Below are positions 31,183 to 41,790 of a DNA stretch of 64,000 bases, one piece after another; positions within the stretch are counted from its first letter, which is position 1, and each line of letters starts with the position of its first letter. The translations under genes and the position numbers were made by a program. The notes under the pieces were generated by a model. That model was not told where the DNA came from and did no database searches. It saw nothing but the letters and a program-made list of their open reading frames with translations. The stretch comes from Liquorilactobacillus hordei DSM 19519 (lineage in GTDB: Bacteria; Bacillota; Bacilli; Lactobacillales; Lactobacillaceae): contig NZ_CP049303.1 of NCBI RefSeq assembly GCF_019443985.1, positions 744,001 through 808,000 of the forward strand, read 5' to 3'.

Positions 31183-32841
31183 ATGTACAATAATTATAAC
31201 ATAAATCAGACTGTACTTAGTATTAAAACTGACTGGGAGCCAAAAGAAAATCATCCTGCACGGATGATTAATCAAATAGTTGAAGACCTTAAAATTAATG
31301 ATCCTTACATCTTTGGACGACCGCGTAAGTATGATCTGCGTGTACTTTTAAAATTAATTTTGTTTGCGTACACAAAAGGTATCTTTAGTAGTCGCCGTAT
31401 TAATACCTTGGCAGAGGAGAATTTGGCAGCCCGTTGGCTGACACAAGAACAGGTTCCAGCCTACCGAACAATTTGTCGTTTTAGAATTTCAGATGAAGTT
31501 GAGAGCTTGATTAATCAATGTATTCTAAAACTAACCAAATATCTGAAACAAAACAATTTTATTGATGAAGTTACTTTTATTGACGGGACTAAAATTTTAG
31601 CTGATGCCAATAAATATAGTTTTGTTTGGCGTAAGAATACGATTCGTTTTGACAAGCTTAATCGCTCTGCGATTATAACCCTTCTGGAAGAATTAAATGA
31701 CGCTAAGTTTAAGTGTCAGCTCCCAGCAGAGACAGATCTTACTTTAGAAATGCTTGATGAAATTACCTTGCGGTTAGAAAATGACTTGAAAGATTTGAAT
31801 AAAAAGATTGAAAAAGAACATATCTCTCCAAACCCAGACAAGTCAAGGCGTCGAAAACTAAAATCTTTAAAACGAAAACTTAAGTTACGGCAAACTAAAT
31901 TATTAGCTCATAAAATACAAACCAGAATTTATGGTAAAAGAAATAGTTATTCAAAAACAGATCATGATGCAACTTTCATGCGTGTTAAGGAAGATCCAAT
32001 GCTCAACGGACAGCTAAAACCGGCTTATAATCTACAAATCGCCACAAGTAAACAATTTGTAACTGCCTTCGGCATTTTTCAAAATCCAGGAGATACCAAA
32101 ACATTAATTCCTTTTTTACAGCAACAAAAAGCAGCTGGAACTTTAGGTAAGTATATTGTGGCTGATGCAGGATACGGTTCAGAATCAAATTATCGATATC
32201 TCGAAGATGAATTACCTGAACATACAGCGTTAATTCCATATGGGACAATGTTAAAAGAAAATAGTCGCAAATGGAAAAGTGATGACCGTAAGGTCATGAA
32301 TTGGGCGTATCATCCTAAAGACGATTATTTTATTGATCTGCAGGGAGTTAGATTTAGTTTTTATGCTTACCGTAAGCGCAAAGATAAGTACGGATTTGTA
32401 CGTGAATTTAAAGAGTATCAGGCAAACAAATACGATAACGATTTTAAAATTGATCACCGAGCATTCACTAAAAACGGAAATCCTCGTAAAATAAGTATTA
32501 ATAGCGCATGGGAGTATTTCAAAGCTAAGGAACGCAAGTTGCTTTCAAATCACCAAACTGGTTCAATTTACGGACAACGTAAAATAGATGTTGAATCAGT
32601 TTTTGGTGGATTGAAGGCTTGTTTGGGTTTTAAAAAATTTTCGGTTAGAGGTCTTGAGAAGGTAAAAAGGGAAGCTGGAATTGCCTTGATGGCAATGAAT
32701 ATTAGAAAATTGGTGGCGAAAGGCACCAATTATAACTGTTTTATAAACCAAAAGAAGAGATTAGTGAAAATCAAAGAACGATTTTCACTAATCTCTTCTA
32801 TTTTGAAGGACTTATGGCACAGCCCCTTTATATTAAAGTAG
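31183..32841 (+). CDS. IS1182-family transposase
   Basis: 552 residues. It has the IS1182 plan: N-terminal DUF772-like domain (about 20-110, RPRKYDLRVLLKLILFAYTKG), the first catalytic Asp in FIDGTKILADANKYS, a central basic coiled region (about 190-265), VADAGYGSESNYRYLE, and the C-terminal KIDVESVFGGLKACLGF. ATG 31183 follows GAAAGGA; an extended -10 (TGGTATAAT, 31105-31112) lies upstream. Reading passes through the right terminal repeat, and the stop codon TAG (32839-32841) lies in flanking chromosomal DNA, so the last residues come from outside the element. Confidence 0.93.
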   Translation: MYNNYNINQTVLSIKTDWEPKENHPARMINQIVEDLKINDPYIFGRPRKYDLRVLLKLILFAYTKGIFSSRRINTLAEENLAARWLTQEQVPAYRTICRFRISDEVESLINQCILKLTKYLKQNNFIDEVTFIDGTKILADANKYSFVWRKNTIRFDKLNRSAIITLLEELNDAKFKCQLPAETDLTLEMLDEITLRLENDLKDLNKKIEKEHISPNPDKSRRRKLKSLKRKLKLRQTKLLAHKIQTRIYGKRNSYSKTDHDATFMRVKEDPMLNGQLKPAYNLQIATSKQFVTAFGIFQNPGDTKTLIPFLQQQKAAGTLGKYIVADAGYGSESNYRYLEDELPEHTALIPYGTMLKENSRKWKSDDRKVMNWAYHPKDDYFIDLQGVRFSFYAYRKRKDKYGFVREFKEYQANKYDNDFKIDHRAFTKNGNPRKISINSAWEYFKAKERKLLSNHQTGSIYGQRKIDVESVFGGLKACLGFKKFSVRGLEKVKREAGIALMAMNIRKLVAKGTNYNCFINQKKRLVKIKERFSLISSILKDLWHSPFILK

Positions 32842-32944
32842 CTCTCGCTGAATAGAGGCTGTACCACAAGTTAACCTTTGTTTTTCTTATTTCAGATAAA
32901 AATATTCTGTAAACTAAAATTCTGTGCTAAACACCTTGTCTTCG

Positions 32945-33700
32945 TTATTGTTTTGTATAATCTTGTCCTAGAATGTTAAAGGATAGCTTTGCAAGAATTT
33001 GTGAGTTCTGGAGTGAAATCAAAGTTTTTTTAATGTTTGTATTTTTATTAAAATAGATGTAATAAGACTGAGCTGAAATGGGTGGATTAGTTTGATTTGT
33101 TTTTAGGTTTTCTAAGTAATCAATATTTTGGGATGCCAAATTGCTATAATCTAGTGTGCTTATAACTGCAGCCCTGGTCTTCTTAGATATAACAGAAGCA
33201 ACTGCATTAGCAGCTGAGGGCTCATGTACGAGGCGAAGTTTAATATCAGAAAGAGTCAGACTTTCAGGATAATCAAGATTGCTAACAATCGCTATCTTTG
33301 CTGTTGTTACCGAAAGATTTGATAGCCCTTTATCTTTAAGCGATACCAGTTCATTAGGAATATAAAGGTATGCAAGTGAGTTCTTGAGTTCTTGATTATT
33401 CAACATTTTTTTATGTAGGCCAATAATTATAGAATATTTTTGCATGTCTTGTACTGTTGTTGTGGTAGATATTGTGTGAAATGTCACTCTTTTATTAAGC
33501 TTTTTTCCAATTGCAGTCCCCATTTTTTTGTTAAAGATTGATATTTTTTTGTTTTCACCAGAATTGGTAACAAGGGCAATCTTTAATTTTTCTTGAGTGT
33601 TAGGTTGGGTGATATGGAAATGAAATCCCCAAAAAAGTAAGAAGAGTAGACAGATAAAAAAGCTAATTATAATTGCAGAAATAGACATTTTTTTGTGCAT
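32945..33700 (-). CDS. Unknown membrane-anchored extracytoplasmic protein
   Basis: 251 residues; I do not recognise it with certainty. An N-terminal membrane segment (about 8-30, IIISFFICLLFLLFWGF) is followed by a soluble outside domain. The alternating KIALVTNSG, YSIIIGL, YIPNELVSL, TTAKIAIVSN and AAVISTLDYSNLA segments resemble a periplasmic-binding-protein alpha/beta fold, so a transporter substrate-binding role is possible. No Cys lipobox is seen; the anchor is probably an uncleaved signal. There is no permease gene nearby. It diverges from mvaA. Confidence 0.6.
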   Translation of the reverse strand: MHKKMSISAIIISFFICLLFLLFWGFHFHITQPNTQEKLKIALVTNSGENKKISIFNKKMGTAIGKKLNKRVTFHTISTTTTVQDMQKYSIIIGLHKKMLNNQELKNSLAYLYIPNELVSLKDKGLSNLSVTTAKIAIVSNLDYPESLTLSDIKLRLVHEPSAANAVASVISKKTRAAVISTLDYSNLASQNIDYLENLKTNQTNPPISAQSYYIYFNKNTNIKKTLISLQNSQILAKLSFNILGQDYTKQ

Positions 33701-33795
33701 AATAAAAAAGTTACTCCTTTGTGGTGTTGATAGATATTATTATATAATGAAAGAGTAGTTTTTGTGCAAAATATTAGGATAAAGGGAGATTGGGA

Positions 33796-35073
33796 ATGCA
33801 AAATTATGGAAAATTTTATCAAAAGCCGTGGGAAGAACGAATAAATCTTATCAAGAAAAATGAAAAACTAACAGAAAAACAGATACAGATCTTGGAAACT
33901 GCTGCTCAAAATAAGACTCTAGGCAATACAATGATAGAAAATTACATAACGGATTATAGTTATCCTGAGGGAATTGCATTTCATTATTTAATAAACAACA
34001 AGGACTACATAGTGCCAATGGTCACAGAAGAACCCTCGGTGGTAGCAGCGAGTAGTCATGGAGCATCAATTATTGCAAAAGCAGGTGGCTTTTTTGCAAG
34101 TACCAGTGAGCGATTAATGATTGGACAAATTATTGTAGAAAATGTTGAAGATACAGAAAACTTAACTAAGAAAATCCAGAAGATAGGTAAGGAACTCTTG
34201 TTAGTAGCCGACCAAGCACATCCATCTCTTAAGCGGCGAGGTGGTGGGACACGATGGTTGAAAACACGAATACTTGCAGCAGATTTAGTGACAATTGATA
34301 TTGCAATTGATGTCCAAGAGGCAATGGGAGCTAACATGATTAACACAATGTTAGAAGCCGTTGCGAAGAAATTAGAGGAGCTGTTAAATCAGCAAGTGCT
34401 AATGTCAATCTTATCGAATTATGCAACTGAGTGTGTCGCACGGGCAACTTGTGAGATCCCGGTTGAACTATTAGCTAAAAAGGGAATTTCAGGAGAAAAT
34501 ATTGCTAAAAAAATTTCTCAAGCCAGTCGCGTAGCACAATTAGATCCTTATAGGGCGGTAACTCACAATAAAGGGATCATGAATGGAGTAGATGCGGTTG
34601 TAATGGCAAGTGGAAATGATTGGCGAGCAATTGAGAGTGGAGCACATGCATACGCGGCTAGAAATGGGCAATACAGAGGATTAAGTACTTGGAAATTGAA
34701 TAACAATTGTTTGATTGGGGAATTAGAATTACCCTTGCCTGTGGGCTTTGTAGGCGGTTCAATTGGTATTATACCCTTGGTTAAGGTAAATCAAGACTTA
34801 TTGAAGATTACAAGTGCTCAAGAACTTGAATGCGTTATTGTTTCAGTAGGATTAGCACAGAACTTAGCCGCTTTATTAGCTTTAGTTTCAGAAGGAATTC
34901 AAAAAGGACATATGAGATTACAGCTCAAATCACTTGTGATTGCAGCCGGAGCTGATGCAATAGAAGAACAGACAGTAGTTGACAAAATGTTGCAGGCGGG
35001 TAAACGCGATCTTGAAAGTGCGAAAAAAATATTAAAAGAAATTCGAAAGAGGGATAAAAATGCAGGAAGTTAA
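33796..35073 (+). CDS. mvaA: Hydroxymethylglutaryl-CoA reductase, class II
   Basis: 425 residues, bacterial class II length. Family segments visible are ENYITDYSYPEGIAFHYLIN, the catalytic Glu in EEPSVVAASS, the nucleotide-binding EAMGANMINTMLE, the Lys in THNKGIMNG, and ASGNDWRA. It makes mevalonate from HMG-CoA using NAD(P)H for isoprenoid synthesis. TTG 33790 is in frame, but GGGAG lies only 1 nt before it and 7 nt before ATG 33796, so the ATG is chosen. It overlaps the next gene by 14 bp. Confidence 0.95.
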   Translation: MQNYGKFYQKPWEERINLIKKNEKLTEKQIQILETAAQNKTLGNTMIENYITDYSYPEGIAFHYLINNKDYIVPMVTEEPSVVAASSHGASIIAKAGGFFASTSERLMIGQIIVENVEDTENLTKKIQKIGKELLLVADQAHPSLKRRGGGTRWLKTRILAADLVTIDIAIDVQEAMGANMINTMLEAVAKKLEELLNQQVLMSILSNYATECVARATCEIPVELLAKKGISGENIAKKISQASRVAQLDPYRAVTHNKGIMNGVDAVVMASGNDWRAIESGAHAYAARNGQYRGLSTWKLNNNCLIGELELPLPVGFVGGSIGIIPLVKVNQDLLKITSAQELECVIVSVGLAQNLAALLALVSEGIQKGHMRLQLKSLVIAAGADAIEEQTVVDKMLQAGKRDLESAKKILKEIRKRDKNAGS

Positions 35074-36013
35074 TTTGAATGAGCAGACAAAAGAATTGTT
35101 AAAAAAGGCGAGAATTGGATTTCCAAATGAAATCAAGATTATCTATAAGGATGAAAAAGCTGGCTTTATCAGACATGATCAAGCACAACAATATTTGAGT
35201 GGCGGAAAATTAATAATAGAAGTAGATGATGTCACTTGTCCAGATTACACGCTTACACACGAATTGTTGCATCTACTTGTTAGAATTAACAATATACCAG
35301 AGATTATTTTTAATTTGACTACTAAAAATCAGAACTTGGATAACAATTTTCTAGCAACAGGATTTGAATTGTACAATTCAATTTTACATTTTGACATATA
35401 TAATATGCAGCAAGAGATGGGACTTTTCTCTGAAAAAATTCAGGAATTGTATTTAAAGGGGATTAGGGAGACACTGAAACCTGAATCAACGACTGGAATA
35501 GATGATGTGATGGTTTTAAGAATAGTACAGTTATTTGATGCACTCGTCTTTTTTGGAAAGGATAATCAAAAGATTGTGACTATCTTTGAGCAAGATTATC
35601 CACGTGCATATCATGCTGCAAAGAAATTATTTGAAGCAGCAACTAAAAAAGATTTAGTAGGAGTGCAGGGCATTCATCGTGCAGTAGTGCGGGTATTTAC
35701 GCAATTTGATGAATGTCTAGATGAACTTGGGTTGATGGGGATGAATTTACGTGAATTTGTTACTTTGACACCCGTAATCAGCGAACGACAGTTAAAATTA
35801 GAAGTCCGTCAAGTTTTCAATCTTAAGAATTCGCAGATGTATGATGTTTACCAAGATAAGGCTGCATATATTGGCTTAGGAATATATAATGGGCAAAATT
35901 CGTTTGTAATTACTCCTCCAGCAACAAATTCAGATGAGTTTTTTAAAGATTTATATGGAATGAGAGTAGCAAACTTCTTTGATAAATTTGAAATTCCATA
36001 TCTCAAACGTTAA
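35060..36013 (+). CDS. Zincin-like protein (annotated IpaB/EvcA family in lactobacilli)
   Basis: 317 residues. From memory, lactobacillus relatives are called IpaB/EvcA family proteins, a name with no proven function. The segment TLTHELLHLLVRI gives HExxH at His67-Glu68-His71, and Glu103 in GFELYNSILH is a possible third zinc ligand, so a metallopeptidase-like fold is plausible. No signal peptide or membrane segment is visible, so it should be cytoplasmic. The start ATG lies 14 bp inside mvaA with GAAAGAGGG upstream, so the two are coupled. The peptidase reading is an inference from the motif. Confidence 0.72.
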   Translation: MQEVNLNEQTKELLKKARIGFPNEIKIIYKDEKAGFIRHDQAQQYLSGGKLIIEVDDVTCPDYTLTHELLHLLVRINNIPEIIFNLTTKNQNLDNNFLATGFELYNSILHFDIYNMQQEMGLFSEKIQELYLKGIRETLKPESTTGIDDVMVLRIVQLFDALVFFGKDNQKIVTIFEQDYPRAYHAAKKLFEAATKKDLVGVQGIHRAVVRVFTQFDECLDELGLMGMNLREFVTLTPVISERQLKLEVRQVFNLKNSQMYDVYQDKAAYIGLGIYNGQNSFVITPPATNSDEFFKDLYGMRVANFFDKFEIPYLKR

Positions 36014-36108
36014 TTTTTAATTTTTTCAAATCGATATCATAAAATATGATATACTTGCAATAATTAACAATTAATTTAAATTGGAAAAATGAGGCATAAA
36101 TACCGTAG

Positions 36109-38172
<2,064 letters not shown>

Positions 38173-38182
38173 AAATGACAGT

Positions 38183-38217
38183 GAAGTCTTTTTCGCAATT
38201 TTTGTGAGAATGACTTC
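38183..38217 (+). terminator. Hairpin between metG and tatD
   Basis: GAAGTC...TCGCAA pairs with TTGTGA...GACTTC, followed by T5. It may be a partial terminator, since the next operon starts at once. Confidence 0.6.
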
Positions 38218-38240
38218 TTTTTGTTGATAAAGGAGAAAAT

Positions 38241-39008
38241 ATGGAGATCTTTGATTCACATACACATATAAATTCCCCACAGTTTGATAATGATATTCCA
38301 GATGTTATTGAAAGAGCTGCGGCGTTAGATGTTACTGCAATGGTAGTTGTAGGTTATGATAAAAACAGTACAGAAAAACTAAAAAAATTAGTTAGCACTT
38401 TCTCGCAAATTTATGGGGCTGTTGGATGCCATCCGGAAGACGCAGAAAAATTCGATAAGATGTATATTGAGCAAATTAAAGAAAGCCTAAGTATGGATAA
38501 AATTAACTTACTAGGTGAGATTGGACTTGATTATCATTGCACTGTTGATCATAAGTTGCAGCAAGACGTTTTTCGTGCACAGATACGCTTAGCTCATGAG
38601 TTAAGTGTTCCAGTTACGATCCATAATCGGGATGCCTTTGATGATGTTTACCACATTTTAAAGGAGGAAGATGTCACCTCAATTGGGGGGATTATGCACA
38701 GCTTTAATGGTGATGCAACTTGGGCTGAGAGATTTTTAGGACTAGGAATGAACCTCTCCTATAGTGGCGTTAGCACATTTAAAAATGCTACAGATGTTCG
38801 TGAGGCTTTTATGGTTACACCAATGGATCGAATTTTGGTGGAAACGGATGCTCCGTACTTAGCACCGGTTCCTTTTAGAGGAATGCAAAATGAACCGGGA
38901 TATACAAGATATACTGTCGAATATTTGGCTCAACTAAGAGGAATTGAGCCAAGTTTGTTAGCAGAGCAAACTTATCAAAATACAATGGAGATTTTGGGTA
39001 TAAAATGA
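38241..39008 (+). CDS. TatD-family metal-dependent DNase/hydrolase
   Basis: 255 residues with the TatD TIM-barrel metal motifs: DSHTHINS at the N-terminus, GEIGLDYH near 95, HNRDAFDD near 130, MHSFNGD near 153 and LVETDAPYL near 204. Relatives are divalent-metal nucleases acting on DNA or RNA 3' ends. The gene is part of the conserved Firmicutes order metG-tatD-rnmV-rsmA. It overlaps rnmV by 4 bp (ATGA). Confidence 0.93.
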   Translation: MEIFDSHTHINSPQFDNDIPDVIERAAALDVTAMVVVGYDKNSTEKLKKLVSTFSQIYGAVGCHPEDAEKFDKMYIEQIKESLSMDKINLLGEIGLDYHCTVDHKLQQDVFRAQIRLAHELSVPVTIHNRDAFDDVYHILKEEDVTSIGGIMHSFNGDATWAERFLGLGMNLSYSGVSTFKNATDVREAFMVTPMDRILVETDAPYLAPVPFRGMQNEPGYTRYTVEYLAQLRGIEPSLLAEQTYQNTMEILGIK

Positions 39009-39556
39009 AGAAAATACAAGAAGTTATAGTTGTCGAAGGTAAGGATGATACAAAACGAATTAAGTTGGCTGTCAACGCAGATACACTTGAAACACGGGGA
39101 TCTGCAATTAGTGATGAAACAATTGAACAGATTGCAAAACTGCAAGAAACAAGAGGTGTAATTGTTTTTACTGATCCGGATTTTTCGGGTGAGAAGATTA
39201 GAAATATTATTACACGTGAAGTTCCAGGTGTTAAACATGCTTTTCTAAACAAAAAAGATGCAGTGCCTAGTGCCAAGGGAAGCTTGGGAGTTGAGCATGC
39301 ATCTATTGAAGTGATTAAAGAAGCCTTAACTAATTTGTATACAGAAGTTCCTGATTCTGAACCATTAATCACAAGAGAGGATTTGTGGGACCTTGGATTA
39401 ATGGCTGGACCAACTGCCAAAAAGAAAAGGGCTTTATTGGGAGAGACTTTAAAAATTGGATATACAAATGGCAAGCAGCTATATAATCGGCTTAATTTGT
39501 TTCAAATTACACCAGAACAGCTTAAGCATGCTCTGGACAAGATAAAGGAGGACTAA
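39005..39556 (+). CDS. rnmV: Ribonuclease M5
   Basis: 183 residues. The N-terminal Toprim domain is clear: the conserved Glu in VVEGKDD, then [12 protein letters not shown] with the paired acidic residues. The C-terminal part (about 95-183) is the DUF4093-type region that binds 5S precursor complexes. RNase M5 makes the final cuts in 5S rRNA maturation together with ribosomal protein L18. It is coupled to tatD upstream and separated from rsmA by one base. Confidence 0.95.
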   Translation: MKKIQEVIVVEGKDDTKRIKLAVNADTLETRGSAISDETIEQIAKLQETRGVIVFTDPDFSGEKIRNIITREVPGVKHAFLNKKDAVPSAKGSLGVEHASIEVIKEALTNLYTEVPDSEPLITREDLWDLGLMAGPTAKKKRALLGETLKIGYTNGKQLYNRLNLFQITPEQLKHALDKIKED

Positions 39557-39557
39557 A

Positions 39558-40454
39558 ATGAAGAATGAAAATCCTGAGATTGCCTCACCAGTCCGCACGC
39601 GTGCAATTATGGAAACCTATGGGCTTAACTTTAAGAAAAGTCTAGGTCAAAATTTCCTGACAGATATTAATATCTTGCATAAAATTGTTACTGCAGGGAA
39701 TGTCTCAGAAAATGATGATGTGATTGAAGTCGGCCCTGGAATAGGAGCATTAACAGAACAACTAGCTAAGTCAGCACATAGAGTCTTAGCACTTGAAGTT
39801 GATGAACGATTGATACCAGTGCTAGCTGAGACACTAAATCCATATGATAATGTAACAGTCATTTTACAAGATATTTTAAAAGCAGATTTAAAGGAATTAA
39901 TTAAGGATAACTTTGATGGAAAACATCCAATTAAAGTTGTTGCTAATTTGCCATATTATATTACCAGTCCGATTATTCTACATTTATTAGATACAAAAAT
40001 TGATTTCTCAGCTATTGTAGTAATGATGCAAAAAGAAGTAGCAGATCGTTTAAGCGCACAACCTGGAACTAAAGACTATGGAGCACTAACAACAAGAATT
40101 CAGTATCAAATGGAATGCAAGACTGCTTTTATAGTTCCAAGGACGGTTTTTGTACCACAACCTAATGTTGATTCGGCAATTATTGTTTTAACCCCCCTAA
40201 AAGAGCGGCACCTAAAACCTTACTCCGAAGAACAGCTGTTTGATCTTGTTAAGGGATGCTTTGCACATCGACGTAAAAGTCTTTGGAATAACCTTCAAGG
40301 AATTTATGGGAAAGAGCCTGAGATAAAGGATAAAATGCAGCAAGTTTTAGCTGCTTTGCAAATTTCACCACAAATTAGAGCGGAGCGGCTCAGTATAGAT
40401 GAATTTATTTTGCTTGCGAACAAATTATCTGAAGCTAAAATCATTGAAAAATAA
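39558..40454 (+). CDS. rsmA: 16S rRNA (adenine1518-N6/adenine1519-N6)-dimethyltransferase
   Basis: 298 residues. It has [10 protein letters not shown] at the N-terminus, the SAM-binding [16 protein letters not shown], the acidic ALEVDERLI, and the adenine-binding [10 protein letters not shown] motif; a small C-terminal helical domain completes the family length. It dimethylates two adjacent adenines near the 3' end of 16S rRNA during 30S assembly; loss gives kasugamycin resistance. ATG 39558 follows AAGGAGG located inside the end of rnmV. Confidence 0.96.
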   Translation: MKNENPEIASPVRTRAIMETYGLNFKKSLGQNFLTDINILHKIVTAGNVSENDDVIEVGPGIGALTEQLAKSAHRVLALEVDERLIPVLAETLNPYDNVTVILQDILKADLKELIKDNFDGKHPIKVVANLPYYITSPIILHLLDTKIDFSAIVVMMQKEVADRLSAQPGTKDYGALTTRIQYQMECKTAFIVPRTVFVPQPNVDSAIIVLTPLKERHLKPYSEEQLFDLVKGCFAHRRKSLWNNLQGIYGKEPEIKDKMQQVLAALQISPQIRAERLSIDEFILLANKLSEAKIIEK

Positions 40455-40548
40455 TGATTTTTTAATTGAAATCATTATATGTGTTGTGGTATAATTGCTT
40501 TTTTTGTGAAACTATGATATAATTTATTTCACAGGAGAGGTGAAGACA

Positions 40549-40791
40549 ATGCCATTGACGCTAGCTACAATCAAAAGTAAGCTTGATAGTTGTATCGGAG
40601 AGAATTTAACTGTTGTTGCACAAACTGGTAGGAAAAAAACGGTAAGGCGACATGGAATATTACGTGAGACTTATCCAGCAGTCTTCGTAGTTGATCTAAA
40701 TCAAGAAGAAAATGCTTTTGAAAGAGTTTCTTACAGTTATACGGACGTCCTCACAAAAAATATTGAACTTGATTTTAGTGAAGGAGTTTAA
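40549..40791 (+). CDS. veg: Veg family protein
   Basis: 80 residues from ATG 40549, which lies 8 nt after GGAGAGG; GTG at 40540 overlaps that site. The sequence (LATIKSKLDSCIGENLTVVAQTGRKK...RHGILRETYPAVFVVDL) is the Veg protein, a small SH3-like barrel found between rsmA and ispE in many Firmicutes. In Bacillus it affects biofilm genes. Two TATAAT-like boxes lie upstream and a terminator follows. Confidence 0.92.
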   Translation: MPLTLATIKSKLDSCIGENLTVVAQTGRKKTVRRHGILRETYPAVFVVDLNQEENAFERVSYSYTDVLTKNIELDFSEGV

Positions 40792-40821
40792 TATATAACT
40801 TAAGTTTGGATTTAAGAATCA

Positions 40822-40856
40822 AGCCTGTGGATTATTTGCAAGGCTTTTTTTTATAC
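40822..40856 (+). terminator. veg terminator
   Basis: AAGCCT...AGGCTT followed by T8. Confidence 0.75.
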
Positions 40857-40923
40857 AAAAAGTCTTTTCAAGATGTAATATTTTTAAGTATAATGGAATT
40901 AAAACATTTGGGTAGGTGACAAG

Positions 40924-41790
40924 ATGGAGATAATTGAAAAGGCACCAGCCAAAATTAACTTATCTTTAGATACTCCATTTCGTAATCTTGATGGGAGTCC
41001 AGAATGGCGGATGGTTATGACTGCAGTGGATTTAGCAGATTATGTCAAGATTGAATCCGCTAATGATATAACAGGCATACAGGTAGAGACTGATGCAGGT
41101 TTCTTACCACAAGATCAACGAAACTTAGCATATCAAGCTGCTAAGAAGATGCAGCAATTGTTTGCGGGACATCAGGGCGTACGAATTAAGATAAAGAAAA
41201 ATATCCCAGTTGCGGCTGGGATGGGTGGAGGTTCTGCAGATGCTGCAGCCGTTTTACGAGGCTTAAATAAGCTGTGGAAACTAAATTTAACAAGAACAAA
41301 GATGGCAAAGATAGGTTTAACAATTGACTCAGATGTTCCTTTCTGTGTATTCAGTGAAACGTCATTAGTAACCGGAAAAGGAGAGATAATAACGCCACTT
41401 GGAGAGTTGATGCCAATGTGGATTGTTATTGCTAAACCGCGTGCAAGTGTTTCAACGCCCACAATTTTGAAAAAAATATCATATTCAGAACTTTCTCATC
41501 AAAATGTTGATGAAGTTGTTGAGGCAATTAGAAAAAAAGATTCCCCAAGGCTATTTAAAGCCATGGGGAATACCTTAGAAGATCTAACTATGGCAGAACT
41601 CCCTGAAGTTGCAAAAATAAAGGCCAAGATGCTTGCTTTTGGCGCAGAAGCAGCGCAGATGACGGGAAGTGGGCCAACTGTTTTTGGTTTATGCTCAAAA
41701 AAATCAAGAGCACAACATGTTTATAATAGTCTCAGAGGATTCTGCGATGAAGTTTATTTAGTTCGTCCTTGTAATTGTAACTTAGCTTAG
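40924..41790 (+). CDS. ispE: 4-(cytidine 5'-diphospho)-2-C-methyl-D-erythritol kinase homologue
   Basis: 288 residues of the GHMP kinase family. Visible are APAKINLSLD at the N-terminus, the ATP loop PVAAGMGGGSADAAAVLRGL near 95-115, and QMTGSGPTVFGL near 250. The canonical reaction phosphorylates CDP-methylerythritol in the MEP pathway. This bacterium has mevalonate-pathway mvaA at 33.8 kb, and lactobacilli generally lack the rest of the MEP pathway, so the true substrate is uncertain. The position after veg is the ancestral one. It converges with the deacetylase gene, overlapping by 4 bp. Confidence 0.9.
   Translation: MEIIEKAPAKINLSLDTPFRNLDGSPEWRMVMTAVDLADYVKIESANDITGIQVETDAGFLPQDQRNLAYQAAKKMQQLFAGHQGVRIKIKKNIPVAAGMGGGSADAAAVLRGLNKLWKLNLTRTKMAKIGLTIDSDVPFCVFSETSLVTGKGEIITPLGELMPMWIVIAKPRASVSTPTILKKISYSELSHQNVDEVVEAIRKKDSPRLFKAMGNTLEDLTMAELPEVAKIKAKMLAFGAEAAQMTGSGPTVFGLCSKKSRAQHVYNSLRGFCDEVYLVRPCNCNLA

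Larger units (their letters stand above)
29582..32829 (+). mobile_element. IS1182-family element, interrupted by an ISL3-family element
   Basis: The terminal inverted repeats are perfect over 22 bp: AAAGGGGCTGTGCCATAAGT then CC at 29582-29603, and its reverse complement at 32808-32829. TATA on each side (29579-29582 and 32829-32832) may be a 4-bp target duplication. The element without its insert would be about 1.8 kb. Its leader held a 16-bp perfect hairpin (29611-29626 with 31088-31103), now split by the ISL3 element. The transposase gene is intact. Confidence 0.9.

Noticed and set aside
29583..32832. A composite transposon carrying cargo genes
   Set aside because: Only the two transposase genes are inside; the structure is one element nested in another.
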